In this document: in pieces, positions 8,942-16,763 of the stretch
How the letters are laid out: each line of letters begins with the position of its first letter
Position numbering within the stretch: the first letter of the stretch is position 1
Source: JAJPXI01 sp051867655
GTDB taxonomy: Bacteria; Bacillota; Clostridia; Oscillospirales; Oscillospiraceae
DNA: 64,000 bases
Direction: 5' to 3'
Assembly: GCA_051867655.1 (NCBI GenBank)
Contig: JBJDYV010000010.1
Span: forward strand, 124,001 to 188,000
Program-made: the position numbers and the translations under genes
The notes under the pieces: generated by a model
The model's input: the letters and a program-made list of their open reading frames with translations, nothing else
The model's database searches: none
Told to the model about the DNA's origin: nothing

Positions 8942-9448
8942 ATGGACGAAAGAGAGAAGCAGATGCCTCCGTTTGGCGGTCCCCAGGGCGGCCCTCCCCA
9001 GGGTAAGCCCCAATTCGGCGGCCCGCAGGGCGGTCCTCCCCAGGGCAGGCCTCCGTTCGGCGGCCCGCAGGGCGGTCCTCCTCAAGGCAGGCCTCCGTTT
9101 GGCGGTCCCCAGGGTGGTCCTCCCATGGGCGGACCGGCCATGCAGCCCATGTATCAGGCGCCGTACATGGGTTACCCCATGATGCCGTGTGTGATGTTCG
9201 TCCCGATGATGGTCATGATGCCCATGCCTATGTATCCCATGTATCCGATGTTCCCCATGGGTGGCCCGCAGGGCGGCCCTCCCATGGGCGAGCCTCCGAT
9301 GGGTGGCCCGCAAGGTGGTCCTCCCCAGGGCAGACCCCCGTTCGGTGGACCCCAGGGTGGCCCGCGTATGGGCAAACCGGAGTTTGAAAATGAGAAGCAG
9401 CTGGAGGCTCCGGTCGCTGAGGAAAGTGCTCCGGACGAGAAAAACTGA
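8942..9448 (+). CDS. Low-complexity GGPQGGPPQGRPPF-repeat, Met-rich protein
   Basis: 168 residues, ATG with AAGGAG upstream. The N-terminal part has four imperfect 13-14-residue repeats (FGGPQGGPPQGRPP), the middle is a Met/Pro/Tyr-rich segment (about residues 60-105, many MYPM and VPMM units), two to three further GGPQGG repeats follow, and the C-terminus is acidic (EAPVAEESAPDEKN). The repeats are also DNA direct repeats, so the array can expand or contract. There are no enzymatic motifs. Met-rich stretches can bind copper or be hydrophobic. It is the last gene before a strong terminator and probably belongs to the SPFH operon. Function unknown. Confidence 0.75.
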   Translation: MDEREKQMPPFGGPQGGPPQGKPQFGGPQGGPPQGRPPFGGPQGGPPQGRPPFGGPQGGPPMGGPAMQPMYQAPYMGYPMMPCVMFVPMMVMMPMPMYPMYPMFPMGGPQGGPPMGEPPMGGPQGGPPQGRPPFGGPQGGPRMGKPEFENEKQLEAPVAEESAPDEKN

Positions 9449-9501
9449 GCGCCCCCTTCCGTCGAACTTAAGCTGAATCTCAAAAGAGCTCCCGAAAACT
9501 G

Positions 9502-9543
9502 AAAGGGTCTGATTTCTGCTTTACACAGAAATCAGACCCTTTT
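9502..9543 (+). terminator. Strong bidirectional Rho-independent terminator
   Basis: A perfect 17-bp stem (9502-9518 with 9526-9542) closes a 7-nt loop and carries A-runs and T-runs on both sides. It lies between the convergent Met-rich-protein gene (+) and plsY (-), so it ends both operons. Confidence 0.92.
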
Positions 9544-9573
9544 GACGTGCTGTCAAGCGCGCTGTCCCCGTTT

Positions 9574-10188
9574 TCACCGCTCCCGGCGGCTGAGCATGAA
9601 CCGGGCCACAGGCTTTTCCTCCCGGTCTTCGGCGGCCCAATGCCGGTAGATCACGATCCCCGCAGCCAATACACAGCCCAAGGGGATCACGCTCCCCCGG
9701 ACCAGCACCATGACCTCCAGGCTGAAACACACAAAGGTGACAATCGAGCGGCAGCGGTTGGGCGTGATCCGGACAATAAACGAAAAGAACAGATAGGTGG
9801 CTGCCAGCAGCGCCACCGGCTGCCAGATCGGGAGCAGGCCCAGCATCACGCCGAAAATCACTGTGATCCCTTTTCCACCCCGGAAGCCCCGGAACAAAGA
9901 GAACGCATGGCCGGCCACGGGAGCCGCTATCACCAGCGCGAATCCAAGCTGTTTGATGTCCAGCACATTTGCCGCCCACAGCACGGGTAGCAGACCCTTC
10001 AGCAGGTCGCAGGCCAGCGCAAACAGGCCCAGCGGTTTCCCCGCCCGCGCAATGCAGTTAAAGGCACCCGGATTGCCATCCGGTGTGTCTTCCGTAATGT
10101 CGATCTTCTTCCACCATAGCGGCAGATAATAAGAAAACAGGATACTGCCCTGCAAATATCCCAGGAGGATAAAAAGAAAATAGCTCAC
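9574..10188 (-). CDS. plsY: PlsY-like glycerol-3-phosphate acyltransferase
   Basis: About 204 residues from a GTG at 10188 that overlaps the stop of the preceding gene (GTGA). Earlier in-frame codons only read back through that gene. Several membrane spans, the DGNPGAFN motif near residue 40 (a variant of PlsY GSGNPGATN), LGLFALACDLLKG, and GHAFSLFRGFRGGKG near residue 100 (PlsY G-H-x-F-P-x-F-x-x-F-x-G-G-K-G) identify the family. It transfers the acyl group from acyl-phosphate to glycerol 3-phosphate, the first step of phospholipid synthesis. The altered first motif means it could be a paralogue with a different acceptor. It is the last gene of the lipid cluster. Confidence 0.85.
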   Translation of the reverse strand: MSYFLFILLGYLQGSILFSYYLPLWWKKIDITEDTPDGNPGAFNCIARAGKPLGLFALACDLLKGLLPVLWAANVLDIKQLGFALVIAAPVAGHAFSLFRGFRGGKGITVIFGVMLGLLPIWQPVALLAATYLFFSFIVRITPNRCRSIVTFVCFSLEVMVLVRGSVIPLGCVLAAGIVIYRHWAAEDREEKPVARFMLSRRER

Positions 10189-11321
10189 GGCTGCCCCTTT
10201 CCCACGTGCCCTTCCAGAAACGCCGCGACCCGGTCTGCCGAACCGGCCATGATCTGCCGCCGCTGGGCCTGGACCATTTGGGCACACCGCTCCGGATCGC
10301 GGAGGAGCCTTCTGCCCTCTACCGCCTGGGCCAGCACTCCGCGGGCAGAGACGCTCATGCCGTGCTCAGTAAACAGCTGGCGGTTGCGGCTTTCACACCC
10401 CGGGATTGGCTTCATGTGGACCATGGGCACGCCCATGACAGCCCCTTCCGTGGAGGTGATGCCCCCCGGCTTTGTATACAGCAGATCGCAGGCCTCCATA
10501 TAGCGGGCCACCTGATCTGTCAGGCCAACCACCTTTACACGTGTTTTCTTTCCAAATCGCCGGGTCATCTCCCGCTGCAGTTTCTCATTCGATCCGCAGA
10601 TGACCGCCAGATGAATATCCTCCGGCGTCAGGTGCAGCAGGCATCCCGTCAGTTGGGCGATATGACCGGCTCCCATGCTGCCGCCCATGAGCAGTACCCA
10701 ACGGAACTCAGGCTCCAGTCCCAGAAGACGGCAGGACTCCTCCTTCCCTACCCGGTGCTGAAAGCCCTCTGACACCGGAATGCCCAACGGCACCAGCTTC
10801 TCCCGCGGGAACCCCCGGCGGACGAACTCGTCCATACACAGCTCACTGGGGATCATGGTATAGTCGCAGTCTCCCTCTTCAAAGAAGGGCGTACAGGTAT
10901 AGTCGGTGGCAACGGCGACCGTCAGCGGAAGGGGTATTCCCCTCCGCTTCATTTCAGTCAGCGCCAAGGCCGGGAAGGTATGAGGCGCCACGATGGCATC
11001 ACAGGGGTGCTCGTCCAGATAGCGTTCCAGCGCCGGGATCACCCGCTCACAGGCGAGGTAAACAGGCGACCGGACCCCCAGCGCATGCTCCGCCGAGCTT
11101 ACCGCCCGGCCCACGCCATAGGTCACGCCAAACACGGCAGGCATCTTTTTTACCACGCCCACATAGGCGCCGCTGACCAGCTCCGACACCTTCTCCCCTG
11201 CCAGAGACAGAAAATCCACCCGCTCGCCGGTGTGTCCACGGGAGCACATACTCTCCACCACCGCGGAAGCGGCGGAATTGTGGCCGCCCCCGGTGTTGCA
11301 GGACAAAATCAGAATATGCAC
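10185..11321 (-). CDS. MGDG-synthase/UgtP-like diacylglycerol glycosyltransferase
   Basis: About 378 residues. The start is the GTG at 11321 because GGGGAGGTGAG lies just before it; an upstream ATG at 11351 would place that motif inside the gene. The N-terminal domain opens with the membrane-glycosyltransferase motif SCNTGGGHNSAA, and the C-terminal nucleotide-sugar domain has GGSMGAGH and KPGGITSTEGAVMGVP, as in MurG, UgtP and plant MGDG synthase (GT28). It probably transfers glucose or galactose to diacylglycerol to make glycolipids at the membrane. It is followed by plsY with a 4-nt overlap. Confidence 0.9.
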   Translation of the reverse strand: MHILILSCNTGGGHNSAASAVVESMCSRGHTGERVDFLSLAGEKVSELVSGAYVGVVKKMPAVFGVTYGVGRAVSSAEHALGVRSPVYLACERVIPALERYLDEHPCDAIVAPHTFPALALTEMKRRGIPLPLTVAVATDYTCTPFFEEGDCDYTMIPSELCMDEFVRRGFPREKLVPLGIPVSEGFQHRVGKEESCRLLGLEPEFRWVLLMGGSMGAGHIAQLTGCLLHLTPEDIHLAVICGSNEKLQREMTRRFGKKTRVKVVGLTDQVARYMEACDLLYTKPGGITSTEGAVMGVPMVHMKPIPGCESRNRQLFTEHGMSVSARGVLAQAVEGRRLLRDPERCAQMVQAQRRQIMAGSADRVAAFLEGHVGKGQP

Positions 11322-11384
11322 GGTCTCACCTCCCCTTATTATTATGCGCATTATAACACGATCTCAGAATCAAATAACCAAAGC

Positions 11385-11424
11385 AGCTCCCCGGAGGCAT
11401 TTTCCAAGGTCTCCGGGGAGCTTT
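11385..11424 (-). terminator. Rho-independent terminator after the radical SAM gene
   Basis: A 12-bp GC-rich stem (11385-11396 with 11411-11422) and 14-nt loop lie about 65 nt downstream of the radical SAM stop. The T-run on the minus strand is short, so some read-through into the glycosyltransferase gene is possible. Confidence 0.75.
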
Positions 11425-11490
11425 GATATAGTTCCCACGTATGGGACAATGATCGAAGGCTTGCCGCGCAATTCAGGCGACAGCTCAATG

Positions 11491-12855
11491 TCACGGATTG
11501 TTTTTGGCCGCTTTGCGCTGGCAGCTGCACTCCCACAGCTTATCCGCCGTGTCCACCCAGTTGGCGGCATAGGCGTCGCACTTGGAGCACAGGTGCTCAG
11601 CGCTCTCCGGGCTCTGCATGTCGGTGGAGTGGGCGCCGGTCTTCTCGATCATGGCGCGCAGCTTCTCCGGGTTCTCCAGCATGGGGCACGGACGCAGGTG
11701 GTTCTCATTGAAAGGCTGGCCGTCGTGGTAGGCCATGAACAGCGGGGATTGCAGACACTCCAGCAAGCTCTTTTCCCGGATGTTGCAGTCGGAGTAGTGG
11801 ATGAACACACAGGGGTCCACATCGCCGTTGGCGTTGATGTGCAGGTACCGGCGGCCGCCGGCGATGCAGCCGCCCACATACTCACCGTCGTTCTGGAAGT
11901 CCATGCCGAACAGGGCCTTGGTCTGGCGGAAGCGGCGGATCTGATGGTACATGAACTCCCGCTGCTCGGGAGTGGGCAGCAGGTCGGGGGCGGCGTCGTT
12001 GCCCACGGGCATATAGTGGAAGTACCACACGAAGGCGGCGCCCCATTCGATCATCTGGTCGTAGAACTCCTCGCTGCTGATGCGCTCCAGGTTCTGGCTG
12101 GTGTAGCAGCAGGAGATGCCGAAGGGCAGGCGGTTCTCCTTCAGGATATTCATGGCCCGCACCACCTTGTCAAAGGAGCCCTCGCCCCGGCGGCCGTCGT
12201 GGCTGGCCTCGTCGCCCTCCACGCTGATGGCGGGGATGAAGTTCTTCACCCGCAGCATCTCCCGGGCGAAGTCCTCGTCGATCAGGGTGGCGTTGGTGAA
12301 GGACAGGAAGACGCAGTCATTGTGCTTTTCACACAGGGTGATCAGGTCCTTCTTGCGCACCAGAGGCTCGCCGCCGGTGTAGATGTACGTGTACACGCCC
12401 ATCTCCTTGCCTTGGGTGATGATGGAGTCGATCTCCTCCAGGCTCAGGTTCAGGCGGTTGCCGTACTCCGCCGCCCAGCAGCCGGTGCAGTGCAGGTTGC
12501 AGGCGCTGGTGGGGTCCAGCAGAATGGCCCAGGGAATGTTGCAGTTGTACTTCTTCCGGTACTCGTCCTGGGTCTTCCAGCCGATCAGGTTGCCGTTCAG
12601 GAAAAAGTTGGTGAAAACGGTCTTCAGAACGCCCTTGTCGGTCTCCTTCAGCAGACGGACGATCAGCTGGTACCAGTTGGACTCGGGATTGTTGACCACA
12701 TTGCGGATGACCGCGCGCTGCTTGGGAAAGCTGTTCGGGCCGTCCCCCGCAAAGCGGTCCACCCACTCCATCAGCTTGGGCAGGTTCTTTTCCGGGTCTT
12801 TTTCCAGATAGTTGTAAACTGTGCTGATCCCGGCCTTTTTAATACTGTTCAGCAT
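11491..12855 (-). CDS. Radical SAM protein with SPASM-like C-terminal cysteines
   Basis: About 454 residues from ATG 12855 (GAGG 9 nt upstream; the GTG at 12870 is less likely). A ~115-residue helical N-terminal domain precedes the radical SAM core, whose cluster motif is SACNLHCTGC (C-x3-C-x2-C) with TGGEP about 45 residues later. Further cysteines at GGCIAGGRRYLHINANG, DPCVFI, DCNI, CPM, CSKC and CSC suggest auxiliary iron-sulfur clusters. The substrate is unknown. Its neighbours are lipid genes (FakB-like, VTT, diacylglycerol glycosyltransferase, PlsY) and metK, the source of S-adenosylmethionine, so a lipid-modifying radical reaction is a reasonable inference. Confidence 0.85.
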   Translation of the reverse strand: MLNSIKKAGISTVYNYLEKDPEKNLPKLMEWVDRFAGDGPNSFPKQRAVIRNVVNNPESNWYQLIVRLLKETDKGVLKTVFTNFFLNGNLIGWKTQDEYRKKYNCNIPWAILLDPTSACNLHCTGCWAAEYGNRLNLSLEEIDSIITQGKEMGVYTYIYTGGEPLVRKKDLITLCEKHNDCVFLSFTNATLIDEDFAREMLRVKNFIPAISVEGDEASHDGRRGEGSFDKVVRAMNILKENRLPFGISCCYTSQNLERISSEEFYDQMIEWGAAFVWYFHYMPVGNDAAPDLLPTPEQREFMYHQIRRFRQTKALFGMDFQNDGEYVGGCIAGGRRYLHINANGDVDPCVFIHYSDCNIREKSLLECLQSPLFMAYHDGQPFNENHLRPCPMLENPEKLRAMIEKTGAHSTDMQSPESAEHLCSKCDAYAANWVDTADKLWECSCQRKAAKNNP

Positions 12856-12930
12856 GGTGATTTCCCTCACATTCTAAATGTTTTTTATTTTTCAAAGTCC
12901 GCCTTAACCGGCGGGCAAATTTCCTCGCGC

Positions 12931-13788
12931 TTAAAGAATATCCTTCATAATGCCAACGCCCAGAGCGCCGTCTCCCACATGGCACGCGATGCTGATGGGC
13001 AGCGCGTCCTTCTCAATGTGAAATTCGGGGAACGCCTTCTGCAGCTCGGCGCGCCAGAGCTCACCGTTTTCCAGATCTCCGGAGTAGGCGGCCCGGATGG
13101 TCAGCTTCTGCCCGGCGAACCGCACGTCACGGTCCTGCTTCAGTCCTTCGATGATCGCCTGCATGGCCGCCTTCATCCCCCGGACCTTTTTGTATGCGTC
13201 CAGCTTGCCGCCCTGGATCTGCAGGACCGGCTTAATATTCAAAACCGTTCCGATGGCTGCTCCCGCCGCCGTGACGCGGCCGCTGCGCTTCAGATATTCC
13301 AGCGTATTCACGGCGATGTAAATGCTGGACTCCAGCCCATCCCGCTCCAGGTGCTCCGCGATCTCATCAGCGCTCTTTCCCTGATCCGCCATGAGCTTTG
13401 CCTCCAAAACCGACTGGCGCAGCGTGACCGAGATCCTGCGATTGTCCACCACGTGGACCCTTCCGCCATAGTCCTGGGCCAGCATCTGGGCGCTCTGGCA
13501 GCTGGCGGACAGGCCGCTGGACATGGGCAGGTAAATGATCTCCTCGTACTGCTCCAACAGCGGCTCCCAGCGCTCCACCAGCGCACCCGGGGCCGGCTGG
13601 GAGGTGCTGACATCGGCCCCCTGGTGAAGCCGCTCAAAGAAATCTTTCTGACAGATGGACTCGTTTTCAAAATAAGTCGTACCGTCGATGATCACGGGCA
13701 TGGCCACGAGATACACGCCGTACTCCTCCGCCTGGGCGGGGGAAATGCCGCTGTTGGTGTCGGTCACGATCGCAATTTTTTCCTTCAT
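12931..13788 (-). CDS. DegV/FakB-family fatty-acid-binding protein
   Basis: 285 residues, full length for the family. The N-terminal motif IVTDTNSGI, then VSTSQPAPG near residue 60, LPMSSGLSASCQSA near 90 and EYLKRSGRVT near 165 match DegV/FakB proteins, which bind one fatty acid and present it to the FakA kinase for conversion to acyl-phosphate. Acyl-phosphate is the donor used by PlsY, which is encoded in the same cluster. No FakA gene is visible here. Confidence 0.92.
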   Translation of the reverse strand: MKEKIAIVTDTNSGISPAQAEEYGVYLVAMPVIIDGTTYFENESICQKDFFERLHQGADVSTSQPAPGALVERWEPLLEQYEEIIYLPMSSGLSASCQSAQMLAQDYGGRVHVVDNRRISVTLRQSVLEAKLMADQGKSADEIAEHLERDGLESSIYIAVNTLEYLKRSGRVTAAGAAIGTVLNIKPVLQIQGGKLDAYKKVRGMKAAMQAIIEGLKQDRDVRFAGQKLTIRAAYSGDLENGELWRAELQKAFPEFHIEKDALPISIACHVGDGALGVGIMKDIL

Positions 13789-13814
13789 TCCGGTTCTCCT
13801 TGTCGTTTTCAGTG

Positions 13815-14531
13815 TTATTCTTCACGGGGCCGCTGCTGCCTTTTGCGGTAAATGCCGTAGATGACCGCCGTCACCGCGATATAGGCAAGCTCGGCGCAGA
13901 GGGCGATCACAAACTGCGTGGAATGGATGTCCTTGACGCTCATTCCCATAATGGGGTAGGTAATGGTGTGGGGCAGGATGCCCAGCATGCTGCCCAGCAG
14001 ATACTTTTTATAGTCCACACCCACGGCCCCCATATACAGGCTGGCCACGTCGCTGGGAACGCGGATGATGCGGGCGGCGAATGAGAACACCAGATCGTTT
14101 TTCGCGCGCAGCTCGTGCAGAGCCTGAGTCTTGGGATACTTGGTGCGAATATAATCCACGGCGGACGCCCCGGTCTTCTTGCCGAGAAAATACGGCAGAG
14201 ACAGCATAACGGCGGCGCCGCACAGATTCACCAGGATGGCCATAGGCAGGGGGAACAAGATCCCGCTGGCAGCGTACAGGATGCCAGCGTAGATGACCAT
14301 GCTCAGGCTTTTCAGCGCGAACAGGAGCAGCATGGCCGCCGCAGCGGCCCACAGGTTCTCCGGCGTGTAGCGCAGGATGCCCTCCAGAGTCAGGTCGTCC
14401 CGGTGCAGCAGGCAGGCCAGGATGATGGCCACCCATACCAGAAGCAGGGCCACCCGCAGCACGGTCACCGCCGTGTTCCGGTTCTTTCCCTCCGGGCGGT
14501 TCCGCTTTAGGATCGAGTGAGATTTTTTCAT
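13815..14531 (-). CDS. TVP38/TMEM64 (VTT) family membrane protein
   Basis: About 238 residues from ATG 14531, preceded by AGAGG. A GTG at 14564 overlapping the metK stop is possible but lacks a spaced ribosome binding site. There are about five to six membrane spans, with the conserved VTT segment LCGAAVMLSLPYFLGKKTGA near residue 100 and AARIIRVPSDVASLYMGAVGVDYKKYLLG near 160, a re-entrant-loop motif of DedA/TMEM41-like proteins. Family members are linked to lipid scrambling or flipping. It lies between metK and fakB-like genes. Confidence 0.87.
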   Translation of the reverse strand: MKKSHSILKRNRPEGKNRNTAVTVLRVALLLVWVAIILACLLHRDDLTLEGILRYTPENLWAAAAAMLLLFALKSLSMVIYAGILYAASGILFPLPMAILVNLCGAAVMLSLPYFLGKKTGASAVDYIRTKYPKTQALHELRAKNDLVFSFAARIIRVPSDVASLYMGAVGVDYKKYLLGSMLGILPHTITYPIMGMSVKDIHSTQFVIALCAELAYIAVTAVIYGIYRKRQQRPREE

Positions 14532-14560
14532 GGTTCCTCTATTTCCCGGCCGCGTCATCC

Positions 14561-15712
14561 TCACATGGAGAGGGCAAGATCCGTCTGCTCCCAGGGCATA
14601 TCCGCGGCATTGCTGCCAAAATGTCCATAGCAGGAAACGCGGGAAAAGATGGGGTCAGTCAGGCCGAATTTCTGGATGATCGCCATGGGGCGCAGGTCCG
14701 CCGAACGCAGGACGGCCGCTTCCAGGGCGCTCTTGTCCACATGCTCCGTGCCAAAGGTGTCAATGCGGAAGGAGACCGGCTCAGCCAGACCGATGGCGTA
14801 CCCGAGCTGCACCTCACATTTGTCGGCCAGGCCCGCGGCGACAATGTTCTTCGCCAGGTAGCGCGCCATGTACGCGCCGCTTCGGTCCACCTTGGTGGCG
14901 TCCTTGCCGGAAAAGGCTCCGCCGCCGTGGCGGGCATAGCCGCCGTATGTATCGGAGATCAGCTTTCGGCCGGTCAGACCGGAATCCGCTGCCGGGCCGC
15001 CCAGAACAAAGCGGCCGGTGGGGTTGATGAAAAACTGCGTGTCCTGATCCACCAGATGGGTGGGAAGGGTCGGCAGAATCACATGCCGGAGAATATCGGA
15101 GCGCAGCTTTTTCGTCTCCACCGTATCCCGGTGCTGGCAGGATACGATGACGGCGGCAAGCCGCTTCGGAATGTTTTTCTCATCATATTCCACAGTCACC
15201 TGGGTCTTTCCGTCCGGCAGAAGGTATTGCAGCTCATTTGTCTTGCGGACCTGCTCCAGGCGTTTTGCCAGAGAATGGGCCAGCTCAATGGGAATGGGCA
15301 TGAAGTTCACGGTCTCCCGGCAGGCATATCCAAACATGATCCCCTGGTCGCCGGCGCCGCTGTTCATGAGTTCGGAAGGCGACCTGCGGTCGATCCCCCG
15401 GGCAATATCCGGGGACTGCTCATGCAGGTCCACCTGAATCCGGCAGGTCTCCGCGTCGAAGCCCTGCCCCGGCGTGGTATAGCCGATCTCTTCCAGCACA
15501 CGGCGGGCGGCGGCGTCATAATCCACCTTCGCTTTGGATGTGACCTCACCGAAAATATGCACCGCGTCCGTGGCACAGGTCACTTCGCAGGCCACCCGGG
15601 AATGCGGGTCCTGTTCCAGCAGGCGGTCCAGGATCCGGTCAGCGATCTGGTCGCAGACCTTGTCCGGGTGGCCGCTAGTCACCGACTCAGACGTAAAATA
15701 GTTCTTCATCAT
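14561..15712 (-). CDS. metK: S-adenosylmethionine synthetase
   Basis: About 383 residues. The start is taken as ATG 15712 because GGGGAAG precedes it by 6 nt; a further in-frame ATG at 15727 would contain that motif. SESVTSGHPDKVCDQIAD at the N-terminus, GAGDQGIMFGYAC (ATP/methionine loop) and GGGAFSGKDATKVDRSGAY (P-loop-like) are classic MetK motifs. It makes SAM from ATP and methionine in the cytosol. As the first gene of the lipid cluster it may supply SAM to the radical SAM protein. I found no S-box or other SAM riboswitch in the 220 nt upstream. Confidence 0.97.
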   Translation of the reverse strand: MMKNYFTSESVTSGHPDKVCDQIADRILDRLLEQDPHSRVACEVTCATDAVHIFGEVTSKAKVDYDAAARRVLEEIGYTTPGQGFDAETCRIQVDLHEQSPDIARGIDRRSPSELMNSGAGDQGIMFGYACRETVNFMPIPIELAHSLAKRLEQVRKTNELQYLLPDGKTQVTVEYDEKNIPKRLAAVIVSCQHRDTVETKKLRSDILRHVILPTLPTHLVDQDTQFFINPTGRFVLGGPAADSGLTGRKLISDTYGGYARHGGGAFSGKDATKVDRSGAYMARYLAKNIVAAGLADKCEVQLGYAIGLAEPVSFRIDTFGTEHVDKSALEAAVLRSADLRPMAIIQKFGLTDPIFSRVSCYGHFGSNAADMPWEQTDLALSM

Positions 15713-15931
15713 CTTATTCTTCCCCATACAAGATCAGTCGTGGTGTTTTGCGCCCCTTTTCGGAGATGTGGGTGCGAACTCCCCACATGCGCTTTTGAAT
15801 AAACTCCCACTTTGAAAAAGACTATACAAAACTTTTTCCCGGATTGAAATGGGGAAGATCGGGATCTTCTCCTAAATTTGCAGAAATCGTCAAGATTCAC
15901 CTATTTTTGCGCAAAATCGCAAAAGTGTCCT

Positions 15932-15969
15932 AAAAAGGGGCGGCTTCTCCAAGCGTCCGGAGAAGCCGC
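15932..15969 (-). terminator. Terminator after the TetR-type gene
   Basis: A perfect 11-bp stem (15940-15950 with 15959-15969), 8-nt loop, then CCCCTTTTT on the minus strand immediately after the TetR stop at 15975. It separates that gene from metK. Confidence 0.92.
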
Positions 15970-15974
15970 GTACA

Positions 15975-16532
15975 CTACTGGTTTTTGTACTTTTCGACCA
16001 GCGCCCGGAGGTTGTCCTCAAAAATTCGGCTGACCCGGTTTACTCCTTCATCAATGTCTTCCGTCATGTTATTCCATAAATACTTCAGGAAGAACCCCAC
16101 AAACGAATAGCTGTTGTACTCCACAAAGTCGTGCAGGTCCTTCTCCGGGATCTCAACATCGCCCGCCACATGACGAACCAAGTCGCAGAATGTATCGTCT
16201 GTTGATTCAAAGAAATACCGCTCAATCCGCTCCCGGGACAGGGAGTTGAACAGGTGGTAGACCAAGTCGGAATTGGCCTTCATGTCATGCAGCAGTGTCT
16301 TTAATGCATCCTCCCATCTTGCAAGACGGTAAATGTCGGACACATACTTGTCCTGAATCATTTTCAGCCAGGTGTCCAGCAGATCATAGATATCCCGGTA
16401 GTGGTAATAAAAGGTGTTTGAGCTGATCTCACATTTTGCCACCAGCGCGGAAACCGTAATCTTATCAAACGGCATCTTCTGAAGCATCTCCTGAAACGTT
16501 TGGAGAATGGCTTTTTGTGTGTATTGCGACAT
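15975..16532 (-). CDS. TetR/AcrR-family transcriptional regulator
   Basis: 185 residues. The N-terminal helix-turn-helix reads FDKITVSALVAKCEISSNTFYYHYRDIYDLL (residues 22-52), the TetR pattern with S-x-x-T-F-Y-Y-H-Y at the recognition helix. The C-terminal ~130 residues form a helical ligand or dimer domain of the DhaS/YbjK-like subgroup. It is monocistronic between two terminators. The AT-rich region upstream (16533-16700) probably carries its own promoter. Its target genes are not evident. Confidence 0.9.
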   Translation of the reverse strand: MSQYTQKAILQTFQEMLQKMPFDKITVSALVAKCEISSNTFYYHYRDIYDLLDTWLKMIQDKYVSDIYRLARWEDALKTLLHDMKANSDLVYHLFNSLSRERIERYFFESTDDTFCDLVRHVAGDVEIPEKDLHDFVEYNSYSFVGFFLKYLWNNMTEDIDEGVNRVSRIFEDNLRALVEKYKNQ

Positions 16533-16701
16533 CAGGTGCTCTCCTTGAATCCGGAAGCGGCCGGAAGCTCTCCGATATCCGCTCTGCTTTCAACTTTTTT
16601 GTTTACATTATATCAATTTCGCATCGCAATGTCAAATTTCGCCGCCTGAAAACATCCTGAAAAATTCAATTTTTTTCCTTTAAGCGATGCACCAATTCGA
16701 T

Positions 16702-16745
16702 AAAAAAAGCCGCGAGGCCGGGGTTTACAGTCCCAGCCTCGCGGC
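16702..16745 (-). terminator. Terminator of the NEW3-ABC-DUF4340 operon
   Basis: A 10-bp GC stem (16709-16718 with 16736-16745) is followed on the minus strand by TTTTTTTA, 19 nt after the DUF4340 stop. Confidence 0.92.
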
Positions 16746-16763
16746 GTTTTCCTTTATTTAGGC

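Noticed and set aside
8942..9448. CRISPR-like array in the repeated GC-rich DNA
   Set aside because: The repeats are in frame, have no unique spacers of constant length and encode a Gly/Pro repeat protein with a good ribosome binding site.
11230..13851. An 873-codon plus-strand open frame
   Set aside because: It runs antisense to the radical SAM and DegV genes, has low-complexity Val/Leu/Gln/His composition typical of GC-rich shadow frames, and no ribosome binding site or domain.
15713..15931. Possible SAM riboswitch upstream of metK
   Set aside because: I looked for the S-box core and for SAM-II/III-like elements on the minus strand and saw neither the conserved GAUGAAA-type segments nor a terminator/antiterminator pair.
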